A DNA stretch of 9,708 nucleotides from Spirochaetota bacterium (GCA_023406985.1 JAEXTK010000021.1:1-9708); one strand, 5' to 3'; numbered from the stretch's first letter, positions 1 to 6,329 are shown. Translations and numbers: made by a program. The notes: a model not told the origin generated them from the sequence alone.

Positions 1-108
1 AGCGGAAGGGGCCCACCCGATCCAGAGGTCGGACTCGGCGACGGCCGCCCTGCAGGACGCGAAGCGCCCCGCTCCCATGAACTCGCGGTAGAAGCGTTCC
101 TTGAACAA
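1..108 (-). CDS. UPF0280 (COG2122) family protein, N-terminal fragment cut by window edge
   Basis: An open frame begins two bases after the stop of the ferredoxin gene and runs off the left edge, giving 36 residues from a TTG start at 106-108. The start of the peptide reads LFKERFYREFMGAGRF and continues into AESDLWIG. This resembles, from memory, the N-terminus of UPF0280/COG2122 proteins, which open with an 'RxYR' stretch followed by a 'V-x-E-[ST]-D-L-x-I' strand. I chose TTG because it retains this family-like start; the first in-frame ATG (76-78) would remove it. The upstream GGA at 115-117 is only a weak ribosome-binding site. COG2122 genes are known to co-occur with COG1900 and NIL-ferredoxin genes in homocysteine synthesis, and those are exactly the two genes upstream here. 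The context therefore supports the call as much as the short sequence does. The biochemical role of COG2122 is unsettled. Confidence 0.6.
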   Translation of the reverse strand, partial: MFKERFYREFMGAGRFASCRAAVAESDLWIGWAPSA

Positions 109-110
109 GC

Positions 111-530
111 CTAGTCCGCTTCGCCCAAATCGAGCGTGAAGCAGCCGAAGGGGCAGGCTTTCACGCAGAAGCCGCAGGCCACGCACTTCTCGCGGTCCAC
201 GACGAGCTTCCAGGTCGCGCGGTCCATCGTGATGGCGCCGGAGAAGCAGCCGCCGGAGCAGCCGCCGCAGTCCACGCACCGCGCCTCGTCCCACGCGAGC
301 CGCTTGGACACGCTCACGCAGGTGACGCCGATCGACTCGATCCATTCGATGGCTTTCCGGAGTTGGGCCTCGGTCTCGGTGCCGAATTCCACGAGGAGGT
401 TGCCTTCCTGCCCGGGCGAGATGGAGGCGCGGAGGATGTTGACCTTGACGTCGTAGTCCTTGACGAGCTTCCAGAGGATGGGCTCGGAGACGGTGTCGGC
501 CTCATAGCCGAGGACGTATTTGCCGTTCAT
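111..530 (-). CDS. NIL-domain and 2x[4Fe-4S] ferredoxin protein (homocysteine biosynthesis partner)
   Basis: This 139-residue protein joins two parts. Residues 1 to about 80 form a NIL domain (KYVLGYEADTVSEPILWKLV and following), an ACT-like small domain also found in methionine transporter ATPases. Residues 85-130 form a ferredoxin with two CxxCxxCxxxC motifs: C85, C88, C91, C95 and C116, C119, C122, C126. The second is followed by the usual proline; the first has Phe instead. C71 and C130 are extra cysteines. The known relative is Methanosarcina acetivorans MA1822, which works with the COG1900 protein MA1821 in making homocysteine from aspartate semialdehyde and sulfide, presumably by supplying electrons or handling sulfur. 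The ATG at 528-530 overlaps the stop of the COG1900 gene by four bases (ATGA), and a strong GGAGGGGG ribosome-binding site (536-543) lies 5 bases upstream, inside that gene. Translational coupling is likely. The protein is presumably cytoplasmic: I see no signal peptide or membrane segment. Confidence 0.88.
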   Translation of the reverse strand: MNGKYVLGYEADTVSEPILWKLVKDYDVKVNILRASISPGQEGNLLVEFGTETEAQLRKAIEWIESIGVTCVSVSKRLAWDEARCVDCGGCSGGCFSGAITMDRATWKLVVDREKCVACGFCVKACPFGCFTLDLGEAD

Positions 531-1699
531 GCGTTCCCCCTCCGATCGGCGATGACTTCCAGGCCCTTCACGGCCGAATGGTCGGGGAAGGCCCGGCTCG
601 GCGGCGTGAGGGGGAATTTTCCGGCGGCGACGCGCCGCTTGAGCTCCTCCGCGAGCTCGCGGGCTTTCCGGAGGCTGGACAGGGAGGCGGTCCTGACCCG
701 CTTTCCCCGGAGTTCGATGGATCCGGACATGAGCTCGGCGTAGGTCGCCGTGCGGAGGGGCGGATGGCCCTCGGATCCGTAATCGCAGACCGTCGTCTCG
801 ATGTCCTCGTTCCGGATGGAGACCCGGTACGCCATATCCTCGTCCAGGAGCGGGATGGCGGTGCCCACGCCGAGGTAGAGGGTGGTGCCGTACTTCTCGT
901 AGTAGGCGGCCCGGAGCCATTCGACGGACATCGCCTTGGCGTCGCCGACGAGCATGAGCGTGGCGGCGTTGGACAGGGGGATGCCCCGGTCGTTGCGCGG
1001 CTTCTCGGTGTTGAACTGGGTGCCGTTCCAGGCGACCGACCCCACCGATCCCGCCAGGAAGACCGGGGAGCCGACGCCGATGGTCCGGAAGTAGGGGTCG
1101 TTGAGGAGGGGCGAGAGGCAGCCGGAAGTCGAGTAGTTGACGTTGAGGAAGGCCGGGAGCAGGGTCCCCATGTAGGTGTGGAGGGTCTTGTGGGTGGAAT
1201 TCGAGGCGGCCGGATAGTTCTGGTAGGCGTTCCGGGGATTCGCGAGGATCATCTCGTTGAGGCGGTCCTTCCGGATGAGCGTCTCGATTTCCTTGCGCGG
1301 ATAGCAGTCGGTGCCCTTGGCGGAGGCCTTGAGGAGGAGCTCCTCCCCCGCGACGAGACGTTCGATGAGGTGGGCGCCCCCGACGCGCGGATCGTCGGGA
1401 TGGGTCTCCGTGGCGCCGATATAGGCGTCGACGGCCGCCACGCCGCCGAAGACGGGGATACCCTCGATCGTGATCCGCTCCATGCGGATGGGCGGCTCCG
1501 GGTGGCCGAAGTTGAGGAAGAGGCCCGAGGAGCACATGGCGCCGAAGGTCCCCGTGGTCACCACGTCCACCTTCTTGGCCATCTCCGCGGGCGGCAGCTC
1601 GGCGGACATGGCCGCCGCTTCCTCGGCGGTCACGACGACGGCGTCGCCCGCCGCGATCTTCGCGTTGATCTCGTCCCAGCTCTTCTTCGTTTCGCTCAT
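527..1699 (-). CDS. COG1900/DUF39 homocysteine biosynthesis protein (HcyBio family)
   Basis: This 390-residue cytoplasmic protein matches the HcyBio (DUF39, COG1900) family. Diagnostic stretches are VVTTGTFGAMCSSGLFLNFG (47-66), the 'KGTDCYPRKEIETLI' segment (128-142), the 'NPRNAYQNYPAASN' segment (154-167) and 'LGVGTAIPLLDED' (276-288). Family work on M. acetivorans MA1821 points, as I recall, to two conserved cysteines that carry sulfur as persulfide or disulfide; C56 and C132 sit where I expect them. Other cysteines are C194 and C305. The proposed reaction is reductive transfer of sulfur to aspartate semialdehyde to give homocysteine. The archaeal protein carries C-terminal CBS domains; this one ends after the catalytic domain, so it is the short form. 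The start is ATG with GGAGG 4 bases upstream. The next gene overlaps by 4 bases. A 106-base gap separates it from the aspartate kinase gene and may hold an internal promoter. Confidence 0.9.
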   Translation of the reverse strand: MSETKKSWDEINAKIAAGDAVVVTAEEAAAMSAELPPAEMAKKVDVVTTGTFGAMCSSGLFLNFGHPEPPIRMERITIEGIPVFGGVAAVDAYIGATETHPDDPRVGGAHLIERLVAGEELLLKASAKGTDCYPRKEIETLIRKDRLNEMILANPRNAYQNYPAASNSTHKTLHTYMGTLLPAFLNVNYSTSGCLSPLLNDPYFRTIGVGSPVFLAGSVGSVAWNGTQFNTEKPRNDRGIPLSNAATLMLVGDAKAMSVEWLRAAYYEKYGTTLYLGVGTAIPLLDEDMAYRVSIRNEDIETTVCDYGSEGHPPLRTATYAELMSGSIELRGKRVRTASLSSLRKARELAEELKRRVAAGKFPLTPPSRAFPDHSAVKGLEVIADRRGNA

Positions 1700-1718
1700 C
1701 GCTCCTCCGGCGGCTGAG

Positions 1719-1746
1719 CCTATACCCGGCCGCGGCGCGAAGGCAA
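1719..1746 (-). promoter_or_regulatory. possible internal promoter ahead of the homocysteine synthesis genes
   Basis: In the 106-base gap between aspartate kinase and the COG1900 gene, reading leftward, TTGCCT (1741-1746) and TATAGG (1719-1724) are 16 bases apart, each matching 4 of 6 bases of the sigma-70 consensus. Transcription would start about 12 bases before the COG1900 ATG, leaving just enough leader for its GGAGG site. It could let the last three genes be expressed without the upstream genes. The match is weak and could be chance. Confidence 0.28.
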
Positions 1747-1805
1747 GGGAGTCGAGAAATTTATCACCATTCCCGCGTGCGGATCGCTCGCCGCGGGGGG
1801 CCGGC

Positions 1806-3179
1806 CTAGGCCAGGATGGCGTCGTGGATCGCCCGCACGCTCTTCTCGCGGTCTGGGGCGCGCACGAGGACGTAGACCGCCACGGGACTCGCGCCCGCCT
1901 GGGCGAGGACCACGTTGACCCCGGCGCCCGCGACGGCGCCGAGCACCTGGGCCCCGACGCCGATCCGGTCGCGGATGCCCGCGCCGACCGCCGCCACGAT
2001 GGCGAGATCCTCGATCGCCTCGACGGCGAGCACGCCGGGCACCGACTCCGCGCGGAGCGCGGCGAGCGCCCGCGGCAGGTCGGCGCGCCGGAACAGGAGG
2101 TTGATGCAGGTCTGGGCCGTGATGACGCTCATGATGTTGACGCCCGCCGCGTCGAGCCGCCCGGTGGCCCGGGCCAGGATTCCCGGCCGCGAGCCGACGC
2201 CGGGGCCTTCCAGGCGGACGACGGCCGCGTCGTCGGTGGAGGCGCCGCTCTTCACGACGGGCCCGTCCCCCGCGGCCGCGGCGGGGCCGACGACCGTGAA
2301 GGGTTCGATCGCGGCGGAAAACGTCTCCACGTTCATGACCCGGATGGGGATGCCGTCGTCTTCCAGGGGTTCCACGGTGCGCGGGTGGAGGATCTTGGCC
2401 CCGAAATAGGAGAGTTCGGCCGCCTCGGCGTAGGTGAGGGAGGGGATGGTCCGGGAATCGTTCGCGATGCGGGGATCGCAGGAGAGGAAACCGTCGACGT
2501 CCTTCCAGAGGTCGAGGCTCTCGGCGCCGACGCAGCGCGCGATCACGGCGGCCGTATAGTCGGAGCCGCCGCGGCCGAAGACGGTGATTTTACCGTCGGC
2601 GCCCACGCCGTAGAAACCGGGCACGACGAAGGTCCGGTCGCCCCCGAGGGCGTCGGCGAGGGAAGCGGCGCAATGGCCGATCTCCGCGCTCGCGTTGCCG
2701 AACCGGCCGTCGGTACGGAGGCCGATCTCCTCCGGCATGGCGACCGCGGCGTCCAAGCCCGCCGCGCGGAGCACCGCCGCCACGATGGGGGCGGAAAGCC
2801 GTTCCCCGCACGCGAGCGCGGCGTCGCGGACGAAATCGGGCACGGCGCCGATGTAGTGGACGCCGCGGAGCAGGCGCGTCAATTCCGCGAGCCGCGCCTC
2901 CACCGTCTCGGCCGCCGCGTCGCGTTCGGCGCCGGCGGGAAGATGGGCCTCCGTCGCGGCCGCGTGGAGGCGGCGGAGGTTCGCCACCGCCGCCTCTCCC
3001 GCCTCCAGGGAGAGGACCGAGTCCTCCACGGCGCGGATCAGGGCATCGGTGACGCCCGAGAAGGCGGAAACGACGACGACGAGGGGACGGCGGTAGGCCG
3101 CGGCGACGGCCGCCGAACGCCTGACGTCCGCGGCCGTCTTGAGGTTGGAGCCGCCGAACTTTACGACGATCTTGCGCAT
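1806..3179 (-). CDS. aspartate kinase with two C-terminal ACT domains
   Basis: This 457-residue cytoplasmic enzyme phosphorylates aspartate to aspartyl-4-phosphate, the first step toward aspartate semialdehyde and then homoserine, threonine, lysine and methionine. The N-terminal kinase domain (about 1-290) shows KFGGS (7-11), VSAFSGVTD (37-45), FGRGGSDYTA (201-210), LWKDVDGFLSCDPR (224-237) and SYFGAKILHPRT (257-268), all family hallmarks. Two ACT domains follow: about 331-385 (RPGILARATGRLDAAGVNIM) and 392-457. It is monofunctional, with no homoserine dehydrogenase part. I set the start at ATG 3177-3179 because MRKIVVKFGG aligns with the family start; the frame is open to a TTG at 3213-3215, directly after the previous stop. 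Neither start has a good ribosome-binding site, so coupling to the upstream gene is possible. The ACT ligand-loop regions (TAQTCIN, AQAGASPVAVY) look unlike the usual SSE-type loops, so feedback control may differ. Its place between a sulfur-carrier gene and the homocysteine genes suggests it feeds them. Confidence 0.93.
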   Translation of the reverse strand: MRKIVVKFGGSNLKTAADVRRSAAVAAAYRRPLVVVVSAFSGVTDALIRAVEDSVLSLEAGEAAVANLRRLHAAATEAHLPAGAERDAAAETVEARLAELTRLLRGVHYIGAVPDFVRDAALACGERLSAPIVAAVLRAAGLDAAVAMPEEIGLRTDGRFGNASAEIGHCAASLADALGGDRTFVVPGFYGVGADGKITVFGRGGSDYTAAVIARCVGAESLDLWKDVDGFLSCDPRIANDSRTIPSLTYAEAAELSYFGAKILHPRTVEPLEDDGIPIRVMNVETFSAAIEPFTVVGPAAAAGDGPVVKSGASTDDAAVVRLEGPGVGSRPGILARATGRLDAAGVNIMSVITAQTCINLLFRRADLPRALAALRAESVPGVLAVEAIEDLAIVAAVGAGIRDRIGVGAQVLGAVAGAGVNVVLAQAGASPVAVYVLVRAPDREKSVRAIHDAILA

Positions 3180-3215
3180 GGCATGGGTATAGCCCGGCGG
3201 GCCCCGGTTGGGCAA

Positions 3216-5837
3216 TTACACGAAGAGGTTCACGCCGGATTCCGAGGCAGCCTCCATATAGGCCGCGACGCCGCCGATTTCCACGCCGTCCATGAGCTCT
3301 TCCGCCGAGATGCCCATGATGTCCATGGACATCTGGCAGGCGACCATGCGCACGCCCGCCGCGCGGGCCGCGGTCATCATGGACTCCAGTTGGTCCACGT
3401 GCTTGGCCTTCATCCGGGCCTTCATCATGAGGGGCCCGGCTCCGGCGAAGTTCATCTTGGAGAGGGCGAGGCCGCCCGAATGGGAGGGCAGCATCATGCC
3501 GAACATCCGCCCCATGAAGTCTTTGGCCACGCGCGGTTTATCCCGCCTCTGGATCACCGAGAGGCCCCAGAAGGTGAAGAACATCGTCACCTGCTTGCCC
3601 ACGGCGGCGGCGCCGTTCGCGAGCACGAAGGAGGCGAGCGCCTTGTCGAAGTCGTTGGAGAAGACGATGAGGGTCGCGCCGGAACCGCCGGCGCTCCCGG
3701 TAGCGCCCGCGCAGGAGGCGATGCCGGCCGGGACCTGCCGGGCGCCCGGGGCGGAGGCCGGGACGGACGCTTTGACGGCTTTCTCGACGACCGCTTCCAC
3801 GCGCCCTCCCGCGTGCTCCAGGCTCACGAGGGTGTTGCCGGTGAGCCGGCACCAGGACTGCGCGTCGCGGGCGAAGCCGGGGTCGGTGGCGGACACGAGG
3901 ATGCGCGTGCCGGCTTCCGCCTTATCGATCTCCGTCTTGAGCCGCATGATGGGGCCGGGACACTGGAGGCCGCAGGCGTCCACGTGGACGGTCTTCCCCG
4001 CGCCGTCCTTGAGCAGTCCCTCGGGGGCTCCCGTGCCTTCTCCGTAGGTGAGCGGCCGATCGGCCGCGCTCCGCGCCGCGGCGGCGAGCCGCGCCGTATC
4101 GTTGCAGGCCGCGCTCAGCGCCGCCGCAGGAGACCGCGCCGCGTCCATGCAGCCGGGGTTGTCCTGCTTCTCCGTCGCGACGGACCAGGTCTTGTAGCCG
4201 CCCGTGAGGTTCGCGACGTCGGTCCAGCCGTTCTGGCGGAGGATGCGCTCGGCCAAGTAGCCGCGGAGACCCACGCCGCAGTAGAGGAGCACCGACCTAT
4301 CCTTGGGCACCTCGGCCAGGCGGCCGCGGAGTTCCGTGTTCGGGATGCAGACGGCGCCGGGCACGGCGCCGAGTTCGAATTCCTCGCGCGTGCGCACGTC
4401 CAGGACGAAGGCTCCCGCCGCGCGCCGCGCCTCGAATTCCTTCCAGGAAATGAGCGCGCACCTGCCGTTCAGTTGGTTCTCCGCGACGAAGCCCGCGACG
4501 TTCACCGGGTCCTTGGCCGAGGAGAAGGGCGGCGCGTAGACCTGTTCGAAGGCGCAGAGGTCCGCCACCCTGGCTCCCATGCCGATGAGGGCCGCGATCG
4601 CGTCGATACGCTTGTCGACCCCGTCGTAGCCGACGCCTTGGGCTCCGAGCACCGTTCCCGTCGCGGGGTCGAAGACGAGCTTGAGCGACAGGGGGAGGGC
4701 CCCGGGGTAGTACCCTGCATGGCTCGAGGGGTGGACGATGACCGCGCGATGGGCCACGCCGGCGCGGTCCAAGACCTTCTCCGCGGCCCCGGTCGCGGCG
4801 ACGGTGAGGTCGAAGACCTTGGCCGCGCTCGTACCGATGGCGCCCTTCCAGGCGGCCGCCGTGTCTCCGTAGACCAGCGCGTCGGCGAGGAGGCGAGCCT
4901 GCTTGTTGGCGGGCCCCGCGAGCGGCGTGACGCCGACTTCGCCGGTGATCGGATTCTTGAAGGCTATGGCGTCGCCGAGGGCGCGGATCGCCGGGTCGTT
5001 CGTCCGGAAGCGGGCGTCCACGAGGATGGCCCCGGCTCCCGGTTTCCCCGCCGGGATCGTCTCGATGCCGGCTTCCCGCGCGAACTTGGTGTCGGGCTTC
5101 ACGCCGACCGAGAAGATGACGATGTCGGCGGAGAGTTCGTCGCCCGAGGCGAGCTTCACCGCGATGCGGCTCCCGCGCCTCTCGAAGGCGGAAACGCCGT
5201 CCTTGAGCCTGAGTTCGACGTCCTTTTCGCGGAGGTGCCGATGGACGATGGCCGCCATCTCGAAATCGAGGGGCGCCATCACCTGGTCCAAGGCTTCCAC
5301 GACCGCGACGGCCGCGCCGCGGTGTGCCAGATTCTCCGCCATCTCCAAGCCGATGAAGCCGCCGCCGACCACGACCGCGCGGGCGGGCCGTTTTTGGTCC
5401 AGCCACTCCTTGATGCGGTCCACGTCGGGTACGGAGCGGAGGGTGAAGATCCCTTCAAGGTCCAGGCCCGGAATCGGGGGCCGGGCGGGTTCGGCGCCGG
5501 GGGAGAGCACGAGGGCGTCGTAGCTCTCCGCGTACCTGCGGCCCGTCTCCCGCTCCACGAGCGCGACGGTTTTAGCGGCCCGGTCTATGGAGACCGCCTC
5601 GGTCCCCGTCCGTACGTCGATCGCGAGGGTGTCGCGGAATTTTTCCTTGGTCATGACGAAGAGCTTGGACCGCTCCGCGATGACGCCGCCGGAATAATAG
5701 GGAAGGCCGCAGTTGGCGTAGGAGACGTAGTCCCCCCGTTCCACGAGGATGATCTCGGCCCGCTCGTCGTTCCGTCTGAGGCGCGCCGCCGTGGTGGCGC
5801 CGCCCGCGACGCCGCCGATGATGAGGTACTTCGCCAT
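3216..5837 (-). CDS. CoA-disulfide/persulfide reductase - rhodanese - TusA - DsrE four-domain fusion
   Basis: This 873-residue protein joins four sulfur-handling modules. Residues 1 to about 450 are an FAD/NAD(P)H CoA-disulfide reductase: FAD motif IIGGVAGGATTA (6-17), active-site SYANCGLPYYSGG (39-51, C43), second dinucleotide motif VVVGGGFIGLEMAE (155-168) and the ALGDA flavin motif (286-290). About 460-557 is a rhodanese domain (FVLDVRTREEFELG), with C520 in CGVGLRG. About 615-690 is TusA-like, with CGLQCPGP (C622, C626). About 720-873 is a DsrE2-type domain, with C834 in ACQMSMDIMGI. Relatives with the first two domains reduce CoA- or protein-persulfides, releasing sulfide; TusA and DsrE domains pass persulfide sulfur between cysteines. 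The likely job is to gather persulfide sulfur and deliver it, or sulfide, to the downstream homocysteine proteins. A linker (558-613) holds C563 and C578. The ATG has AGGAG 8 bases upstream, inside the end of the regulator gene, whose stop is 3 bases away. Confidence 0.92.
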   Translation of the reverse strand: MAKYLIIGGVAGGATTAARLRRNDERAEIILVERGDYVSYANCGLPYYSGGVIAERSKLFVMTKEKFRDTLAIDVRTGTEAVSIDRAAKTVALVERETGRRYAESYDALVLSPGAEPARPPIPGLDLEGIFTLRSVPDVDRIKEWLDQKRPARAVVVGGGFIGLEMAENLAHRGAAVAVVEALDQVMAPLDFEMAAIVHRHLREKDVELRLKDGVSAFERRGSRIAVKLASGDELSADIVIFSVGVKPDTKFAREAGIETIPAGKPGAGAILVDARFRTNDPAIRALGDAIAFKNPITGEVGVTPLAGPANKQARLLADALVYGDTAAAWKGAIGTSAAKVFDLTVAATGAAEKVLDRAGVAHRAVIVHPSSHAGYYPGALPLSLKLVFDPATGTVLGAQGVGYDGVDKRIDAIAALIGMGARVADLCAFEQVYAPPFSSAKDPVNVAGFVAENQLNGRCALISWKEFEARRAAGAFVLDVRTREEFELGAVPGAVCIPNTELRGRLAEVPKDRSVLLYCGVGLRGYLAERILRQNGWTDVANLTGGYKTWSVATEKQDNPGCMDAARSPAAALSAACNDTARLAAAARSAADRPLTYGEGTGAPEGLLKDGAGKTVHVDACGLQCPGPIMRLKTEIDKAEAGTRILVSATDPGFARDAQSWCRLTGNTLVSLEHAGGRVEAVVEKAVKASVPASAPGARQVPAGIASCAGATGSAGGSGATLIVFSNDFDKALASFVLANGAAAVGKQVTMFFTFWGLSVIQRRDKPRVAKDFMGRMFGMMLPSHSGGLALSKMNFAGAGPLMMKARMKAKHVDQLESMMTAARAAGVRMVACQMSMDIMGISAEELMDGVEIGGVAAYMEAASESGVNLFV

Positions 5838-5840
5838 GAG

Positions 5841-6197
5841 TTATGCTCCTTCCGTTATCCGTTCGAGCTCTTCGGGGATCGCTATCCCCTCCGCTTTCAT
5901 GCGGCCGATCAGGGCCATTCCCGCCCCGGTCGGCGCGTTGTTCCAATTCCGCCGGTCATCCGCCCGCCGTTCGCGTTCGACGAGCCCCTTGGCCTCGAGC
6001 GAGGCGAGCACCCGCGACAGCCGGGATGCCGAAAGGCCGACCTCCTCCGCCAAGTTTCCCGCCGAGGCGCAGCCGCCGCCGATGGAGCAGAGGCAGAGCG
6101 CCTCCGTCAGCGTGAGTCCGTAGGCCGCATGGATATCCGCTTCCAACCGGGAGACCGCCCGCAGGACTCCCTTGAGGGCGCATAGTCGTTCATGCAT
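5841..6197 (-). CDS. MarR-type winged-helix transcriptional regulator, cysteine-rich
   Basis: This 118-residue protein has a MarR-like winged helix: a helix-turn-helix at about 46-75 (AGNLAEEVGLSASRLSRVLA) followed by a wing with ERERRADDRRNW (75-86), the family's basic DDRR motif, and a TxxG segment. It is short for the family (usually about 140-150), lacking much of the terminal dimerisation helices. Four cysteines (C6, C35, C37, C43) sit in the N-terminal third, three of them just ahead of the DNA-binding helices. I infer that it senses persulfide, sulfide or redox state and controls its own operon. The start at ATG 6195-6197 is set by a perfectly spaced AGGAGT; an in-frame TTG at 6237-6239 would add 14 residues but has no such site and lies within the candidate operator. 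The persulfide reductase gene begins 3 bases downstream, so the two are almost certainly co-transcribed. Confidence 0.82.
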   Translation of the reverse strand: MHERLCALKGVLRAVSRLEADIHAAYGLTLTEALCLCSIGGGCASAGNLAEEVGLSASRLSRVLASLEAKGLVERERRADDRRNWNNAPTGAGMALIGRMKAEGIAIPEELERITEGA

Positions 6198-6204
6198 CGA
6201 TTGG

Positions 6205-6210
6205 ACTCCT
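6205..6210 (-). promoter_or_regulatory. ribosome-binding site that decides the regulator start
   Basis: Reading leftward, AGGAGT is followed by 7 bases and then ATG at 6195-6197. This near-ideal site argues against the upstream in-frame TTG as the start of the regulator. Confidence 0.75.
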
Positions 6211-6233
6211 GTGCTGGTATCAAAGTTTGCTAC

Positions 6234-6245
6234 TATCAAGTGATA
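6234..6245. promoter_or_regulatory. candidate operator: TATCA-N2-TGATA dyad
   Basis: TATCAAGTGATA has perfect 5-base inverted arms around a 2-base centre. It lies just downstream of the proposed -10 element of the leftward promoter, near the expected transcription start, where a repressor would block initiation. A second copy of one arm (TATCAA) occurs at 6218-6223, 16 bases earlier in the same orientation. Compact dyads over their own promoter are typical MarR targets, so self-regulation by the adjacent gene is the natural reading. This is inference; the arms are short. Confidence 0.4.
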
Positions 6246-6247
6246 TT

Positions 6248-6274
6248 TTTATATCGATTAAAACATATCGTCAA
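6248..6274 (-). promoter_or_regulatory. candidate sigma-70 promoter for the sulfur/homocysteine operon
   Basis: Reading leftward, TTGACG (6269-6274, 5 of 6 consensus bases) is followed after 15 bases by TATAAA (6248-6253, 5 of 6). A TAAAAA two bases further along would give a 17-base spacer. The region is markedly AT-richer than its surroundings. Transcription would begin near 6241, within the TATCA/TGATA dyad, with a leader of about 45 bases before the regulator ATG. Confidence 0.5.
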
Positions 6275-6296
6275 GTCCCCTAAAACTCAGTATTGT
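6268..6296 (+). promoter_or_regulatory. weak candidate promoter for the outer-membrane protein genes
   Basis: TCGTCA (6268-6273) and TATTGT (6291-6296) are 17 bases apart, each with 4 of 6 consensus matches. Transcription would begin about 27 bases before the ATG at 6330, leaving room for the AGGA at 6317-6320. It overlaps the -35 element of the leftward promoter, so the two would compete. Evidence is weak. Confidence 0.2.
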
Positions 6297-6329
6297 GTGA
6301 CTGCCCGTCGCATGGTAGGATAGGCCCCT

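Noticed and set aside
531..1535. Open frame running from the ferredoxin gene upstream through the COG1900 gene
   Set aside because: Only the last 139 codons encode recognisable protein; the upstream portion is an Arg/Pro-rich out-of-frame reading of the COG1900 gene. The real start is the ATG at 528-530 with a strong ribosome-binding site.
1772..1797. CCCGCG/CGCGGG inverted repeat as a terminator after aspartate kinase
   Set aside because: The stem is only 6 base pairs with a 14-base loop and is followed leftward by AATGGTGATAAA rather than a T-run, so it is not a convincing rho-independent terminator.
1470..6185. Very long plus-strand open frame of about 1571 codons opposite the minus-strand operon
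   Set aside because: It lies antisense to three well-supported genes. The frame stays open because G+C-rich sense genes rarely use TTA, CTA and TCA codons; the translated product is Arg/Gly/His/Asp-rich low-complexity sequence with no family motif.
6198..6239. Fourteen-residue N-terminal extension of the regulator from a TTG at 6237-6239
   Set aside because: The TTG has no ribosome-binding site and lies in the candidate operator near the predicted transcription start, while ATG 6195-6197 has AGGAGT at 7 bases.
6293..6321. TTGTGT-17-TAGGAT as promoter for the barrel genes
   Set aside because: Transcription would start almost at the ATG, leaving no ribosome-binding site, and the TAGGAT is better explained as part of the ribosome-binding sequence AGGATAGG.
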